DNA of 36,401 nt from CAYOPE01 sp964405805 (GCA_964405805.1 CAYOPE010000006.1:1-36401), one strand, 5' to 3'. Positions 1-7,850 are shown, counted from the stretch's first letter. Notes: generated by a model from the letters alone, not told the origin. Translations and numbers: made by a program.

Positions 1-988
1 TCTCAGAAATTCGCAAGCCTTTGTTAAAGCGATCTTTCGGAGCCAGGTACAGAGTTCGAATACGACACTCATAACCGATCTTACCCATAGCATGCTCGAT
101 TGCAGTGATGACCTGCTTTTCCACATCTGTGCGGTGTAGCATGAGTGTCGGTGGTTCTTCTACTGTTTTCTTCGGTGCTTGCTTGCCTTCTTCCGGTCCT
201 GACACCATCTCGATGAGAAATCTTGCCATCAAGTCTGGGATAAAATGAACAAGTTTCATCATCCAATCTTCCGAGTGCTCTTGCGGCACACCTTTTAATT
301 TATCTAACAAATGCTTGATGTGTTCTTTCCATTTATCATCTGAGGGTTTGAGAACTAGCTGATAATTCATAAGCTCATGAGGCTGTAGGTTACTCAAAAC
401 TTCAAGCACGTTTGATAAAGGATCGACAAAAGTTTCTTGTGCCCCGTGCTCAAACGACGTGTCTTGCCAATATGTTCTGATCGGATAAGCATTGTCTTTT
501 TTCTTCAGCCACTCTGTGCCCCAAAAATCAAACTCTGCAGTCTCGGGATTGTAGTAATGAGGTAAATTTTTTAGATAATCTTCAGTTTCTACGATTTCAG
601 CTTTCGGGTACTGTGCAAAGACTGCACTTTCAAACAACGTCCTATAGCGCGCTGGCATTTTAAAAATATATGAGACCTTCCCTCCGAAACTGACAAGCTC
701 ACAAGAAAACCAGAGAATAGTTCTCCCATTAAAAATTTCGCCCCAAGTATAGTTGGTATGGATCGCATGCATGGCAGCAAAAATCTGCTCCATTGCCAGT
801 GGTGATTTTTCGTTTAGCTCATCAATTTTAACTTCTAGAAAAACCCATTCGACTGAGCCGACGTATTTATCGTTCATGGCGATGCGCCTAAGGTGGTAAA
901 GCATCCAAATCAAGACAGCCAAAAAAGGCAACCAACCAAACCAGTTGGTCAAAACATCATTCAGAAGTAAATTTACATAGTAATTCAT
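1..988 (-). CDS. Conserved membrane-anchored protein, C-terminus cut by window edge
   Basis: An open frame of 329 codons runs from an ATG at 988 to the left edge without a stop, so the C-terminus is missing. The N-terminus has one hydrophobic segment (about residues 14-31, NWFGWLPFLAVLIWML), followed by basic residues and a long soluble, presumably cytoplasmic part. Its ATG overlaps the stop of the upstream sigma-like gene as ATGA, which suggests translational coupling. Proteins of this build (one N-terminal anchor, then a mixed alpha/beta domain) are widespread in Patescibacteria, often next to TraC/VirB4-type ATPases; that comparison is from memory. Function unknown. The frame is convincing because codon use is regular across its whole length. 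Confidence 0.8.
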   Translation of the reverse strand, partial: MNYYVNLLLNDVLTNWFGWLPFLAVLIWMLYHLRRIAMNDKYVGSVEWVFLEVKIDELNEKSPLAMEQIFAAMHAIHTNYTWGEIFNGRTILWFSCELVSFGGKVSYIFKMPARYRTLFESAVFAQYPKAEIVETEDYLKNLPHYYNPETAEFDFWGTEWLKKKDNAYPIRTYWQDTSFEHGAQETFVDPLSNVLEVLSNLQPHELMNYQLVLKPSDDKWKEHIKHLLDKLKGVPQEHSEDWMMKLVHFIPDLMARFLIEMVSGPEEGKQAPKKTVEEPPTLMLHRTDVEKQVITAIEHAMGKIGYECRIRTLYLAPKDRFNKGLRISE

Positions 989-2097
989 TCAGCGACTAAT
1001 CCGTATTTATCTTTACCGACCTTTATAAAGTGTTTGCGGTTAGATAATCCTACTAAAATTGTATTTCTTTTCACTTGTCGACGCTTCATCACTTCCGTGA
1101 TAATTTCGTCACGTGATAATGGTCGATTAGATGATTTTAAAATTTCTTTAATAACGTCTGCAACCACGCCTTTTTTATATCCCCATTCTACTAATGCGTA
1201 AATTCCCCGACCTATGAGTACAAATCTTGCATCTTTAATCAATTCATTGTGCACTGTTTCCTGATACGCAGTTCTTTCATCAAACTTATTGTCGTTAATT
1301 AACTTTGTAATTGTCGAATAGTGCTCAGGCTTTCCATGGTGCTTTAAAACAAGGTAGGCCTTGTCTCCTACGTCCCTTGGCTTGACATCAGTCCAGTGTC
1401 TGAGTCCTACTTCACCGTATGGATTGATCAGAATTGTTTTAGAAATGTTTAGAAAACTTTTCAGAACTCGATCCGATAGCTCTACTTCGTGCTGTTTAAA
1501 AAAAGAGGTTTGCTTAAATCTGTTATTCAGCTCTTCCTGGGACATCACTTTATTTTCTGATTCTAAAATTTTTATCAGCTCCGCGATAGTCTGTTCCAAT
1601 TTAGCAAAATCAAAGCCAGCCATATGCCAGGCTTCATAGTATTGGTTGGATTCTTTAAGCGATCTGAATTGATCTCCAATATTTAGTAAAAATTTAATAG
1701 CTCTTTCTTCAGCGGCCTCAGCTTTCCCGACGAGCATAGTTTGTAGCAAAAATTCTTCGCTCATAACATTACCGTGCTCCATGATGGTATCGAAAATTAG
1801 CTGTAAAGCTTTTTCAAGTACGGCGACATGCTTTTTTTTCAGAAAACCTAAGGAATCTTTTTCAATCTGACGCACTCGTTCTCGCGTAAGATTAAACCTT
1901 TTCCCAATCGCTTCCAGCGTTTCTATTTCAGAATTTTCCAAACCAAATCTAAAGCTTAAAATTGCCCGGTCGCGCTCTTTAAGCTGTCCTAAAAGGTCAG
2001 TCACCAAAGACTGCGGCTGGAAATCGCTCAAGCTGCTCTGCGTCTGTGAACCCATTATTTGATCTAGAATATTGCTTTTTATCTCAGGCTCAGACAT
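985..2097 (-). CDS. Sigma-70 region 4 / HARE-HTH regulatory protein
   Basis: This 370-aa protein has a sigma-70 region 4 helix-turn-helix at about residues 38-88 (ERDRAILSFRFGLENSE, then TRERVRQIEKDSL, the typical -35-binding signature). A long helical linker follows, then a HARE-HTH winged helix at about 244-305 (DKAYLVLKHHGKPEHYSTI) and a second winged-helix-like stretch to the end. There is no sigma region 2, so it cannot melt a promoter by itself as a normal sigma factor does. HARE-HTH is the fold of the RNA polymerase delta subunit, so a role as a polymerase-associated regulator is inferred. It has its own strong promoter and a 13-nt leader without an obvious Shine-Dalgarno site. It overlaps the next gene by 4 nt. 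Confidence 0.85.
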   Translation of the reverse strand: MSEPEIKSNILDQIMGSQTQSSLSDFQPQSLVTDLLGQLKERDRAILSFRFGLENSEIETLEAIGKRFNLTRERVRQIEKDSLGFLKKKHVAVLEKALQLIFDTIMEHGNVMSEEFLLQTMLVGKAEAAEERAIKFLLNIGDQFRSLKESNQYYEAWHMAGFDFAKLEQTIAELIKILESENKVMSQEELNNRFKQTSFFKQHEVELSDRVLKSFLNISKTILINPYGEVGLRHWTDVKPRDVGDKAYLVLKHHGKPEHYSTITKLINDNKFDERTAYQETVHNELIKDARFVLIGRGIYALVEWGYKKGVVADVIKEILKSSNRPLSRDEIITEVMKRRQVKRNTILVGLSNRKHFIKVGKDKYGLVAE

Positions 2098-2116
2098 AAG
2101 AATTTAAGTATAATTT

Positions 2117-2145
2117 AGTATAGCATAAATTTACAATTCTGTCAA
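2117..2145 (-). promoter_or_regulatory. Promoter of the sigma4/HARE gene
   Basis: TTGACA (2140-2145) and TATACT (2117-2122) on the minus strand are separated by exactly 17 nt. The start of transcription would be near 2110, giving a leader of about 13 nt before the ATG at 2097. Confidence 0.8.
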
Positions 2146-2164
2146 GGGATGTTATTATAATCAT

Positions 2165-2338
2165 ATGGAAGAAGATAAAAGCCACCAACCACACAGAGAA
2201 GAAAACGAAGCTGCTGACGCTGAATACAAAAAGACAGCTCGAGTAGCTCGAGAAATGTTACCTGATAATCAAGAAGTATTTGACGAGCTCGAGCGTCGTC
2301 GGGAACAGAAAAACAAACAGCCTCGCCTCTTCTCATAA
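2165..2338 (+). CDS. Small charged protein of 57 aa, unknown function
   Basis: The reading frame starts MEEDKSHQPHREENEAAD and ends KQPRLFS. It is highly charged and helical, with no Cys or membrane segment, and resembles small cytosolic hypothetical proteins. It is transcribed divergently from the sigma4/HARE gene and ends right at a strong bidirectional terminator, which supports expression. An AGGG lies 15-18 nt before the ATG and a TATAAT only 3 nt before it, so the true start of transcription is unclear. The overlapping minus-strand frame is Cys-rich and hydrophobic and looks like a shadow. Confidence 0.6.
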   Translation: MEEDKSHQPHREENEAADAEYKKTARVAREMLPDNQEVFDELERRREQKNKQPRLFS

Positions 2339-2364
2339 AAAACCGCCTAACTTAGGCGGTTTTT
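2336..2364. terminator. Bidirectional terminator between the 57-aa gene and secF
   Basis: ACCGCCTAA (2342-2350) pairs with TTAGGCGGT (2352-2360), with A-runs on the left and T-runs on the right, so it can stop transcription from both sides. The secF stop codon (2352-2354) lies inside it. Confidence 0.85.
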
Positions 2365-3248
2365 CTTGTGTCCCACTTATGCCAGACCAGAAGAAGTGGG
2401 CTGGCTATGAATATAGATGAATAAGTTCCTGCGATAATCCCGATAAGCAAAGCAAGAACAAAATTGTGAATGCTAGCTCCACCAAATAGGAAGAGAGATA
2501 GTAAGACGAAAATCACAGTGAGCGAAGTATTGATTGAACGTACTAGAGTTTGATTGATACTGTTGTTTATAATATCAGCAAGTGACTGGCCAGCTCTGGT
2601 TCGGAGGTTTTCTCGGATTCGATCAAAGACAACGATGGTGTCATGAACTGAGAAGCCAAGTACAGTCAGCATGGCTGTGACAAACAAACTGTCGACTTCT
2701 ATCCCCCGGAAATGACCCAAAATAGAGAAAGCGCCGAGTACGATAAACAAATCATGAAGAAGTGCTACCACTGCCGAGATTCCGAATCGCCAAGACGAAA
2801 CTGGTCTGGAAACTTTACGAAATGCGTAAGCGATATAAAAGATAATTCCCAAAGAAACCAAAATCAACTGAACGATGGCCTGGGAACGCAGCTCCTTGCC
2901 GATGATAGGACCAATAGAAGTAAACTGCTGCTCTGCGACTTTACCAAATTTCCCTGACAGTGCCTTCATCAAAGCGTCATGCTGGTCTTTTTCCTGTGGT
3001 CCTGTACGAATGATCGCTGAATTGTCGCTAGCTGGCTGGATTTGCGCGTCATTTAGCCCCTGCTTTGAAAGCACGTCTTGAATATCGTTCGTCGCAGGAA
3101 GCTTTGCAAATTGGACTTGAGTCAGAGTGCCGCCCTTAAAATCAATTCCCAGATTCATGCCAAATACGACTAGCGAAACGATGCCAGCAAGCAAAAGCAA
3201 ACCTGAAACCACAAACCAAAATTTGTAATATTTGATAATATTAAGCAT
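2352..3248 (-). CDS. secF: Protein translocase subunit SecF
   Basis: SecF works with SecD in the inner membrane to pull exported proteins out of SecYEG using the proton gradient. The 298-aa protein has an N-terminal membrane segment (about residues 9-30), the FGMNLGIDFKGGT motif typical of SecF at the start of the periplasmic domain, and five further hydrophobic segments in the second half. VTAMLTVLGFSVHDTIVVFDRIRENL is seen in two pieces in TM4-5 (GFSVHDTIVVFDRIREN). The ATG at 3248 is chosen over one at 3263 because GAGGAG sits 7 nt upstream of it. The start overlaps the end of secD by 8 nt, the usual secDF arrangement. Confidence 0.95.
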   Translation of the reverse strand: MLNIIKYYKFWFVVSGLLLLAGIVSLVVFGMNLGIDFKGGTLTQVQFAKLPATNDIQDVLSKQGLNDAQIQPASDNSAIIRTGPQEKDQHDALMKALSGKFGKVAEQQFTSIGPIIGKELRSQAIVQLILVSLGIIFYIAYAFRKVSRPVSSWRFGISAVVALLHDLFIVLGAFSILGHFRGIEVDSLFVTAMLTVLGFSVHDTIVVFDRIRENLRTRAGQSLADIINNSINQTLVRSINTSLTVIFVLLSLFLFGGASIHNFVLALLIGIIAGTYSSIFIASPLLLVWHKWDTRKTA

Positions 3249-4593
3249 CTTTTCTCTCCTCAATCATTTTTGGCACGCCGTATAAACTATGATTAATCAA
3301 AAGGTTGTGTCCAACTAATAATCTTAGAAAAGTCCTTGTTACAGTGATAGCGGTAAACATAGAGACCACGATACCTAAGCCAAGCGTGATAGCAAACCCT
3401 CGAATGATACTAGAGCCGAAGTAGCCGAGGATCAAAGTCGTAATAATACTTGAAAAGTTCGAATCGCGGACTGAGAGCCAGGCTCTGTTAAATCCATCCT
3501 CCACTGCTAGCTGCAAAGTCTTTCCTTTGCGCAGCTCTTCTTTCATACGTTCAAAAATCAAAATATTTGCGTCTACTGCCATACCGATAGACAAAATAAA
3601 TCCAGCGATGCCTGCGAGTGTCAAAGTAATTCCAAAGATTTTAAAAATTGCTAAACTTAGAAAAGTATAAATACCAAGTGCGATCACAGCTAGCACTCCT
3701 GGCAAGCGGTAATAAAGAATCATAAACAGGGCGACAATTGCAAATCCGATCAAACCAGCCTCGACACTCTTTTTCACAGACTGCAAGCCAAGCGTGGCAC
3801 CGACATTTTCCTGTTGCAAAAGCTTGATCGGCACAGGCAGTGCGCCTGAGTTGAGTCTAGTGACCAGTTCTTTCGCTTGCGTCACTGTAAATTGTCCGGT
3901 GATGATGGCTTGGCCATCAGTGATAGGCGTGTTAACTGTCGGCGCAGATAGAATCTGTCCATCTAAGAAAATTGCAATTCGCTTCCCCACATCTCTAGTA
4001 GTGATCTCAGCAAACAGCTTAGTGCCTTCTGCATCAAACTGCAACGCAATCTGCGGCAGGCCAGTTCGCTGATCAAATTCCAAAGTCGCGCGTTTAAACT
4101 GCTTGCCAGAAAGGCCAGTTGGCTTAAACGCTTGATCTGAGGTAACGTTGATCTGACCATTCTTATCAGGCTTGACGTTACCAAGATCGCTACTCTCTTC
4201 TCGAAATTCTAAGAAAGGCGTTTCGCCAATCAATTTAATTGCCTCGTTTATATCTTTCACTCCTGGCAGCTCGACGATGAGTCGATCAGAACCTGAGACT
4301 TGCACCAAGGGCTCTGAAACTCCGAAGGCGTTAACGCGGCGCTCGATCGTATCGCGAGCAGAGCTCATGGCATCACTCTGAGCTTCAGGTGGAATATTTG
4401 TCAGATCGCCCTGATAAACCAAATGCGTGCCACCCTGCAAATCCAGCCCCAATTTGAGCTTCACCGGCTTATTAAAAGGAATTTTTAGCGGTTCTAGATT
4501 AACTTTACTACCTGCTGGAATATCTAAATATACTGCCCCAGCTGTGAGCAGTATGATGAGTAAAAATGTAAGATAAAGCCTTCGTTTCGACAT
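3241..4593 (-). CDS. secD: Protein translocase subunit SecD
   Basis: SecD (450 aa) is the partner of SecF in the Sec translocon. It has an N-terminal membrane anchor (residues 7-24), the LDLQGGTHLVYQ motif at the start of the periplasmic P1 domain, and a C-terminal bundle of membrane segments including AGFILSIGMAVDANILIFER, a diagnostic SecD signature. It is shorter than the E. coli protein (about 615 aa), in line with Gram-positive and Patescibacteria forms. It has its own promoter only a few bases before the ATG. It is followed directly by secF. Confidence 0.96.
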   Translation of the reverse strand: MSKRRLYLTFLLIILLTAGAVYLDIPAGSKVNLEPLKIPFNKPVKLKLGLDLQGGTHLVYQGDLTNIPPEAQSDAMSSARDTIERRVNAFGVSEPLVQVSGSDRLIVELPGVKDINEAIKLIGETPFLEFREESSDLGNVKPDKNGQINVTSDQAFKPTGLSGKQFKRATLEFDQRTGLPQIALQFDAEGTKLFAEITTRDVGKRIAIFLDGQILSAPTVNTPITDGQAIITGQFTVTQAKELVTRLNSGALPVPIKLLQQENVGATLGLQSVKKSVEAGLIGFAIVALFMILYYRLPGVLAVIALGIYTFLSLAIFKIFGITLTLAGIAGFILSIGMAVDANILIFERMKEELRKGKTLQLAVEDGFNRAWLSVRDSNFSSIITTLILGYFGSSIIRGFAITLGLGIVVSMFTAITVTRTFLRLLVGHNLLINHSLYGVPKMIEERKDA

Positions 4594-4602
4594 TACTGTG
4601 CA

Positions 4603-4631
4603 AGTATATCACTTTTTGATTTTCACATCAA
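4603..4631 (-). promoter_or_regulatory. Promoter of secDF, near-leaderless
   Basis: TTGATG (4626-4631) and TATACT (4603-4608) on the minus strand are 17 nt apart. Transcription is expected to begin near 4596, about 3 nt before the secD ATG at 4593. The -35 box lies within the last codons of the nucleotidyltransferase gene. Confidence 0.7.
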
Positions 4632-5088
4632 CTGGTCTGGGAGCGTTCTTGGCTGCCTTCTGGACCAGCTCAGAACTCGACTGAATTTTACCGCCGTGGC
4701 CGACATTGAAAACCATTTTTATACCAAGCTTGTGACAAAGATCAACTTCTGGCGTGTTCTTCGACGTCCGGTCGCCGCCATTGGCAAAAATATCTGGTTT
4801 CAGTCTTTCTAGCGCATCAACCACGCTCATGTCTTCGGGATTTTTCGGATGCCTAGTGATCATGACCTCATCCACCCACCGGATTGCCTCGATGACTTCT
4901 TTACGCTCCTGCTCTGGCATGAAATTAAATTTCTTTTTCTTCTGGAGCCAGTGGTCATTGTTTAGAATTACTACAAGCTTGTCGCCCAAAGCTTTGGCTT
5001 CTTTAAACATACGAATGTGGCCAGGATGAATAGGATCAAATCCGCCTGACACAGCTACGACAGTTGGTTTTTCTAATTCATGATTCAT
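4609..5088 (-). CDS. Cytidylyltransferase-family nucleotidyltransferase
   Basis: This 159-aa protein has the HxGH nucleotide-binding motif as SGGFDPIHPGHIRMFKEAK (about residues 14-32), a later NGGDRTSKNTPE stretch and SSSELV near the C-terminus, which stands in for the ISST/S motif. These mark small nucleotidyltransferases such as RfaE C-terminal domains, TagD (glycerol-3-phosphate cytidylyltransferase) and RibL-like FAD synthases. The substrate cannot be decided from sequence; transfer of AMP or CMP to a phosphorylated alcohol or sugar is expected. The start codon overlaps the maf stop as ATGA. It is transcribed with maf, and the secDF promoter lies in its 3' end. Confidence 0.85.
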   Translation of the reverse strand: MNHELEKPTVVAVSGGFDPIHPGHIRMFKEAKALGDKLVVILNNDHWLQKKKKFNFMPEQERKEVIEAIRWVDEVMITRHPKNPEDMSVVDALERLKPDIFANGGDRTSKNTPEVDLCHKLGIKMVFNVGHGGKIQSSSELVQKAAKNAPRPVDVKIKK

Positions 5089-5648
5089 GATACGTCGCTT
5101 ATTAATTTCTTAACCAGCATGCGGGGCAGGCCCATGACTGTGTCCATGCCGCCATCGATGTGAGCAATGTACTTTTTTATGGCTGGCATCTGAGCCATGA
5201 AGCCACCTGCTGCGTCCATGATCGCACCGTGCAAAACTAGCTCGTGGATGACTGCGTCTGGAATGGGCAAAAAATACACCTTGGCTGACTCAGTTCCAGT
5301 CACAGTTTTGCCAGTTGCTGTGTTTGTGACTACTAGGCCGCAAATCACTTCCGCTGGCGCCTGGCTATAGCTTTTCAGAAATTCTCTGGCCTCTGATTCG
5401 TCTTTTGGTTTTTCTCTAAGCTGATTTTTGTGGACAACGATAGTATCGCAAGCAACTAAAATTGCCTCGCCAACCTGGTTCTTCAAAACATCTGATTTCG
5501 CCTGTGCAATCATGAGCGGCAGCTGTCGCAAATCATCTGACCTGATCGCTTTCTCATCAATCCTCGGAATTTCCACATCAAACTCAAATCCTGCATCTGC
5601 CAGAAGCTGTTGTCTTCTTTTTGAACCTGAGCCTAAGATGATTCTCAT
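5085..5648 (-). CDS. maf: Maf-family nucleotide pyrophosphatase
   Basis: Maf proteins hydrolyse non-canonical or specific nucleoside triphosphates (dTTP/UTP or m7GTP/CTP) to monophosphates. The 187-aa protein shows the family signatures in order: ILGSGSKRRQQLLADAG (usually SxSPRR), IDEKAI, ACDTIVV (catalytic DT), REKPKD, and GGMDTVMGLP in place of the usual GSxxNVxGLP. The proline of SPRR is replaced (SKRR). Which nucleotide it prefers cannot be read safely. It begins after a large hairpin and is coupled by ATGA to the nucleotidyltransferase. Confidence 0.88.
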   Translation of the reverse strand: MRIILGSGSKRRQQLLADAGFEFDVEIPRIDEKAIRSDDLRQLPLMIAQAKSDVLKNQVGEAILVACDTIVVHKNQLREKPKDESEAREFLKSYSQAPAEVICGLVVTNTATGKTVTGTESAKVYFLPIPDAVIHELVLHGAIMDAAGGFMAQMPAIKKYIAHIDGGMDTVMGLPRMLVKKLISDVS

Positions 5649-5670
5649 GCATTTATTGTCTCATGAAGAA

Positions 5671-5698
5671 GGGCGCGACCGCAAGAGCGGTCGCGCCC
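5671..5698 (-). terminator. Strong hairpin after the GC-rich membrane protein gene
   Basis: GGGCGCGACCGC (5671-5682), loop AAGA, and GCGGTCGCGCCC (5687-5698) form a perfect 12-bp stem. On the minus strand it is followed by CTTCTTC, a weak U-tract. It closes the GC-rich gene at 5708-6178. Confidence 0.75.
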
Positions 5699-5707
5699 AG
5701 CGACGAA

Positions 5708-6178
5708 TTATCGTTTGCTCAGGTCAGCCGGCTGTCCGTGATCGTCGAGATCTGCTGACAGCCCCGTGAGGTGACGGAAAGGCCGTAGCCTCGTTTCGCG
5801 CAGGCGCTCGTGAATCCCCGGCGGACCTGCAGGCGGATCAGGTTGATTAATCTGACCCACGCGGCTTCGGCTGGTTCTTATTTCTTCGAAGCGTGTATTC
5901 ACAAACGACAACAAGATCCAACCTATGACCAGCCGCACGACCCCCAGCCCGATCCTTGCCTCAGATAGTGGCACGAGATCGGTCAGCTGAACGAGTACGA
6001 CGAGGAACATGGGAAGTATTGCTTCAGGCGCCCAGCCGAGAAAAATGAAAGCGCCAGACAAAGCAACGAGCAGTCCACTCTCTATGTCCGCCGCTGAGTG
6101 TGCAAGCAGAGAGAACGCAAGCGCGCACACTACCCAAATCGTTCCCACGATCCGCAGTTGAGTACGAACACTGGTCAT
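5708..6178 (-). CDS. GC-rich small membrane protein with Pro-rich tail
   Basis: This 156-aa protein has four hydrophobic segments (about residues 9-26, 34-50, 53-70 and 77-93), then a hydrophilic basic and Pro-rich tail (QPDPPAGPPG) that is probably cytoplasmic. I do not recognise a family. The start is fixed by a strong AGGAGGG 5 nt upstream of the ATG. The gene is more GC-rich than maf and metK on either side, stands alone, and has its own perfect hairpin downstream, so it looks like a separately acquired unit. A possible -10 (TAAAAT) is near 6212. Confidence 0.7.
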   Translation of the reverse strand: MTSVRTQLRIVGTIWVVCALAFSLLAHSAADIESGLLVALSGAFIFLGWAPEAILPMFLVVLVQLTDLVPLSEARIGLGVVRLVIGWILLSFVNTRFEEIRTSRSRVGQINQPDPPAGPPGIHERLRETRLRPFRHLTGLSADLDDHGQPADLSKR

Positions 6179-6224
6179 GAAACCCTCCTGCCAAATTAGG
6201 CACAGATGTACCTATTTTAGCAGT

Positions 6225-7238
6225 TTATCGGTCCCACGCAAATCCGCGACCAAAGTGACCCCATGACGAAGTTTGCGCATAAATCGGCTGATCAAGATGC
6301 AAAAATTTTCTGATTCCGTCAGGTGTCAGATCATAGCCCTCGATCATAGTTTCTTTCCCATCCACAAGCGCTATGGCCATGACTGGGGCTGATTTGCCGA
6401 TCGCGTACGCAAGCTTGACCAAAACTTCTTTTGCATTATTTTTTCTCAAAAAGTCCACTGCAATCTTTCGGGCCATGTACGCACCACTGCGATCAACTTT
6501 CGTATAATCTTTACCAGAAAAAGAGCCGCCGCCAACTGCCACATTTGGTCCATAAGCATCGATGACAAGTTTGCGGCCTGTGATTCCTGAGTCAGCGTCA
6601 AAGCCGCCAATGTTCCACTCACCTGCTGGGTTAATCAAATACTCTTCTGCCTGGATCTTGGATTTCACGAGTGCAAGCAGCTCAGCTGTCTTAGTATTTT
6701 GAAACGAGACCACGACTGTCTTAATTTCTCCCCCTTTTAAGGGGGAGATTGAGAGGGGGTCTTGAACATAAGAGACCTCCCCCTTCCCCTCCTTAAAAGG
6801 AGGGGTGGCCACTGTAACCTGAACCTTCCCATCAAACGGGTAGACTTCGTAAATCTGTTTGCAAAGATTGCGCGCGAGCTCATATTCAAGCGGCACAAGA
6901 GACTCTGTATCAGCACAAGCGTAGCCAATCATGATTCCCTGATCACCAGCACCGCCTGTGTCCACGCCTTGCGCGATCTGCGAGCTTTGTTTAGTAAAGT
7001 GAATCGCTACTTTCGAGTTCGACACAATGTCGTGAATTATTTTTTCCATGTCCACATCAGCATGGCTTGTGATCTCCCCGCTAACTGTGACGTGTCCGTG
7101 ACCGCCCATGACTTCCACTGCCACGCGTGACTCTTTGTCCTGCGCCAAAAACGCATCCAAAATCGAGTCCGCGACCAAATCGCAAATCTTATCGGGATGC
7201 TTTGGCGAAACAAATTCAGCTGTCCTAATTGATGGCAT
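6225..7238 (-). CDS. metK: S-adenosylmethionine synthetase with a repeat-derived insert
   Basis: MetK makes S-adenosylmethionine from methionine and ATP. The 337-aa protein is shorter than the usual 380-400 aa but keeps the key motifs: HPDKICD (residues 14-20), GAGDQGIMIGYACADT (97-111), GITGRKLVIDAYG, GGGSFSGKDYTKVDRSGAY and the C-terminal SSWGHFGRGFAW. Residues about 144-171 are encoded by a palindromic repeat (6727-6809) that replaces a surface beta-hairpin between QVTV and IKTVVVSF. The frame stays open across it, so the protein is probably still functional. The start overlaps the end of the nuclease gene by 14 nt. It would supply methyl donor to, among others, the DNA methyltransferase at 9827. 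Confidence 0.95.
   Translation of the reverse strand: MPSIRTAEFVSPKHPDKICDLVADSILDAFLAQDKESRVAVEVMGGHGHVTVSGEITSHADVDMEKIIHDIVSNSKVAIHFTKQSSQIAQGVDTGGAGDQGIMIGYACADTESLVPLEYELARNLCKQIYEVYPFDGKVQVTVATPPFKEGKGEVSYVQDPLSISPLKGGEIKTVVVSFQNTKTAELLALVKSKIQAEEYLINPAGEWNIGGFDADSGITGRKLVIDAYGPNVAVGGGSFSGKDYTKVDRSGAYMARKIAVDFLRKNNAKEVLVKLAYAIGKSAPVMAIALVDGKETMIEGYDLTPDGIRKFLHLDQPIYAQTSSWGHFGRGFAWDR
6727..6809 (-). repeat. Palindromic repeat inserted in frame in metK
   Basis: Two near-perfect hairpins lie about 40 nt apart: CTCCCCCTT/AAGGGGGAG (6728-6736, 6739-6747) and CCCCTCCTT/AAGGAGGGG (6786-6794, 6797-6805). Between them is an imperfect GAGGGGGTCT / AGACCTCCCCC pairing. Such C/G-run palindromes are typical of dispersed intergenic repeats. 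Here the element is read as PPFKEGKGEVSYVQDPLSIS and a few more residues of MetK. No second copy was seen in this window. Confidence 0.85.
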
Positions 7239-7794
7239 TCGTCTGCTCTCTTCCAGTTTTTAATTTCGTAATCGTGCACTGGCCACTCCAGAGGCCGAGC
7301 TTGTTTGTCCGCGCATAATCCTCTGCTGCCTTAAATTCATCTTGCTTAGAAGTATCAGGCGCGTAGCGATATGAAAAAGCATAACCTTGTTTGACTAGCT
7401 CCAAATTTACAAAAGTTCCGTCTTCGAGGTAGACATACCCAAGCCAGCGGCCGTACTTGTCCTGCGTGTTTACGTCCTTATAAAATTTGATAATTTTCCC
7501 ATCCACGAGTTGCTTGTCTTTCTCAGCCGCTTCCTTCGCAAAGCACTGCACTGGCTTTCTCTGATCAAACTCTTCAGGCGTGTCGATGCCGATATAGCGC
7601 AACGAGTCGCCGTTTTCTAGGACAATCGTGTCACCATCAATCGCATAATTAACTTTGATCGGCTTGCCGTACTCGATCTTGATACCAGCAATTCTGGCAT
7701 CTTTCGCCTTCTTCGCTGGATGCGTCTGAAAGTATATCCCAGTGACCAGGACAGCGAGAGCAATAAGTAAATTTGTAATTTTCTTCCAAGACAT
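7225..7794 (-). CDS. Membrane-anchored thermonuclease (SNase-like)
   Basis: This 189-aa protein has an N-terminal signal/anchor segment (residues 7-24, NLLIALAVLVTGIYFQ) and a staphylococcal-nuclease domain. The motifs are NYAIDGDTIVLENGDSLRYI (positions about 49-68, with the Ca-binding Asp), GIDTPEE and DKYGRWLGYVYLEDG, with the active-site Arg and Glu region in place. It would cut DNA and RNA outside the membrane, and a scavenging role for an organism that cannot make nucleotides is a reasonable inference. It is the first gene of a two-gene unit with metK, and its promoter sits so close to the ATG that the mRNA should be leaderless. Confidence 0.92.
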   Translation of the reverse strand: MSWKKITNLLIALAVLVTGIYFQTHPAKKAKDARIAGIKIEYGKPIKVNYAIDGDTIVLENGDSLRYIGIDTPEEFDQRKPVQCFAKEAAEKDKQLVDGKIIKFYKDVNTQDKYGRWLGYVYLEDGTFVNLELVKQGYAFSYRYAPDTSKQDEFKAAEDYARTNKLGLWSGQCTITKLKTGREQTNAIN

Positions 7795-7800
7795 ACGATA

Positions 7801-7829
7801 ATGATAGCCTATTTATTAAAATTGACCAA
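7801..7829 (-). promoter_or_regulatory. Promoter of the nuclease-metK operon (leaderless)
   Basis: TTGGTC (7824-7829) and TATCAT (7801-7806) on the minus strand are separated by 17 nt. The -10 box ends 6 nt before the ATG at 7794, so transcription should start at or next to the A of the start codon. The -35 box overlaps that of the divergent promoter. Confidence 0.7.
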
Positions 7830-7850
7830 TAAGTTGAAGAACGATAAAAT
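7822..7850 (+). promoter_or_regulatory. Promoter of the 58-aa gene (leaderless)
   Basis: TTGACC (7822-7827) and TAAAAT (7845-7850) are separated by 17 nt. The ATG at 7857 is 6 nt past the -10 box, so the transcript is predicted to start at the ATG. The -35 box is shared, in opposite orientation, with the nuclease promoter. Confidence 0.7.

Noticed and set aside
2156..2161. TATAAT as promoter of the 57-aa gene
   Set aside because: Only 3 nt before the ATG and no -35 box at proper distance; transcription would start inside the gene.
2142..2336. 64-aa frame on the minus strand
   Set aside because: Cys/Leu-rich shadow of the 57-aa plus-strand gene, and it overlaps the promoter of the sigma4/HARE gene.
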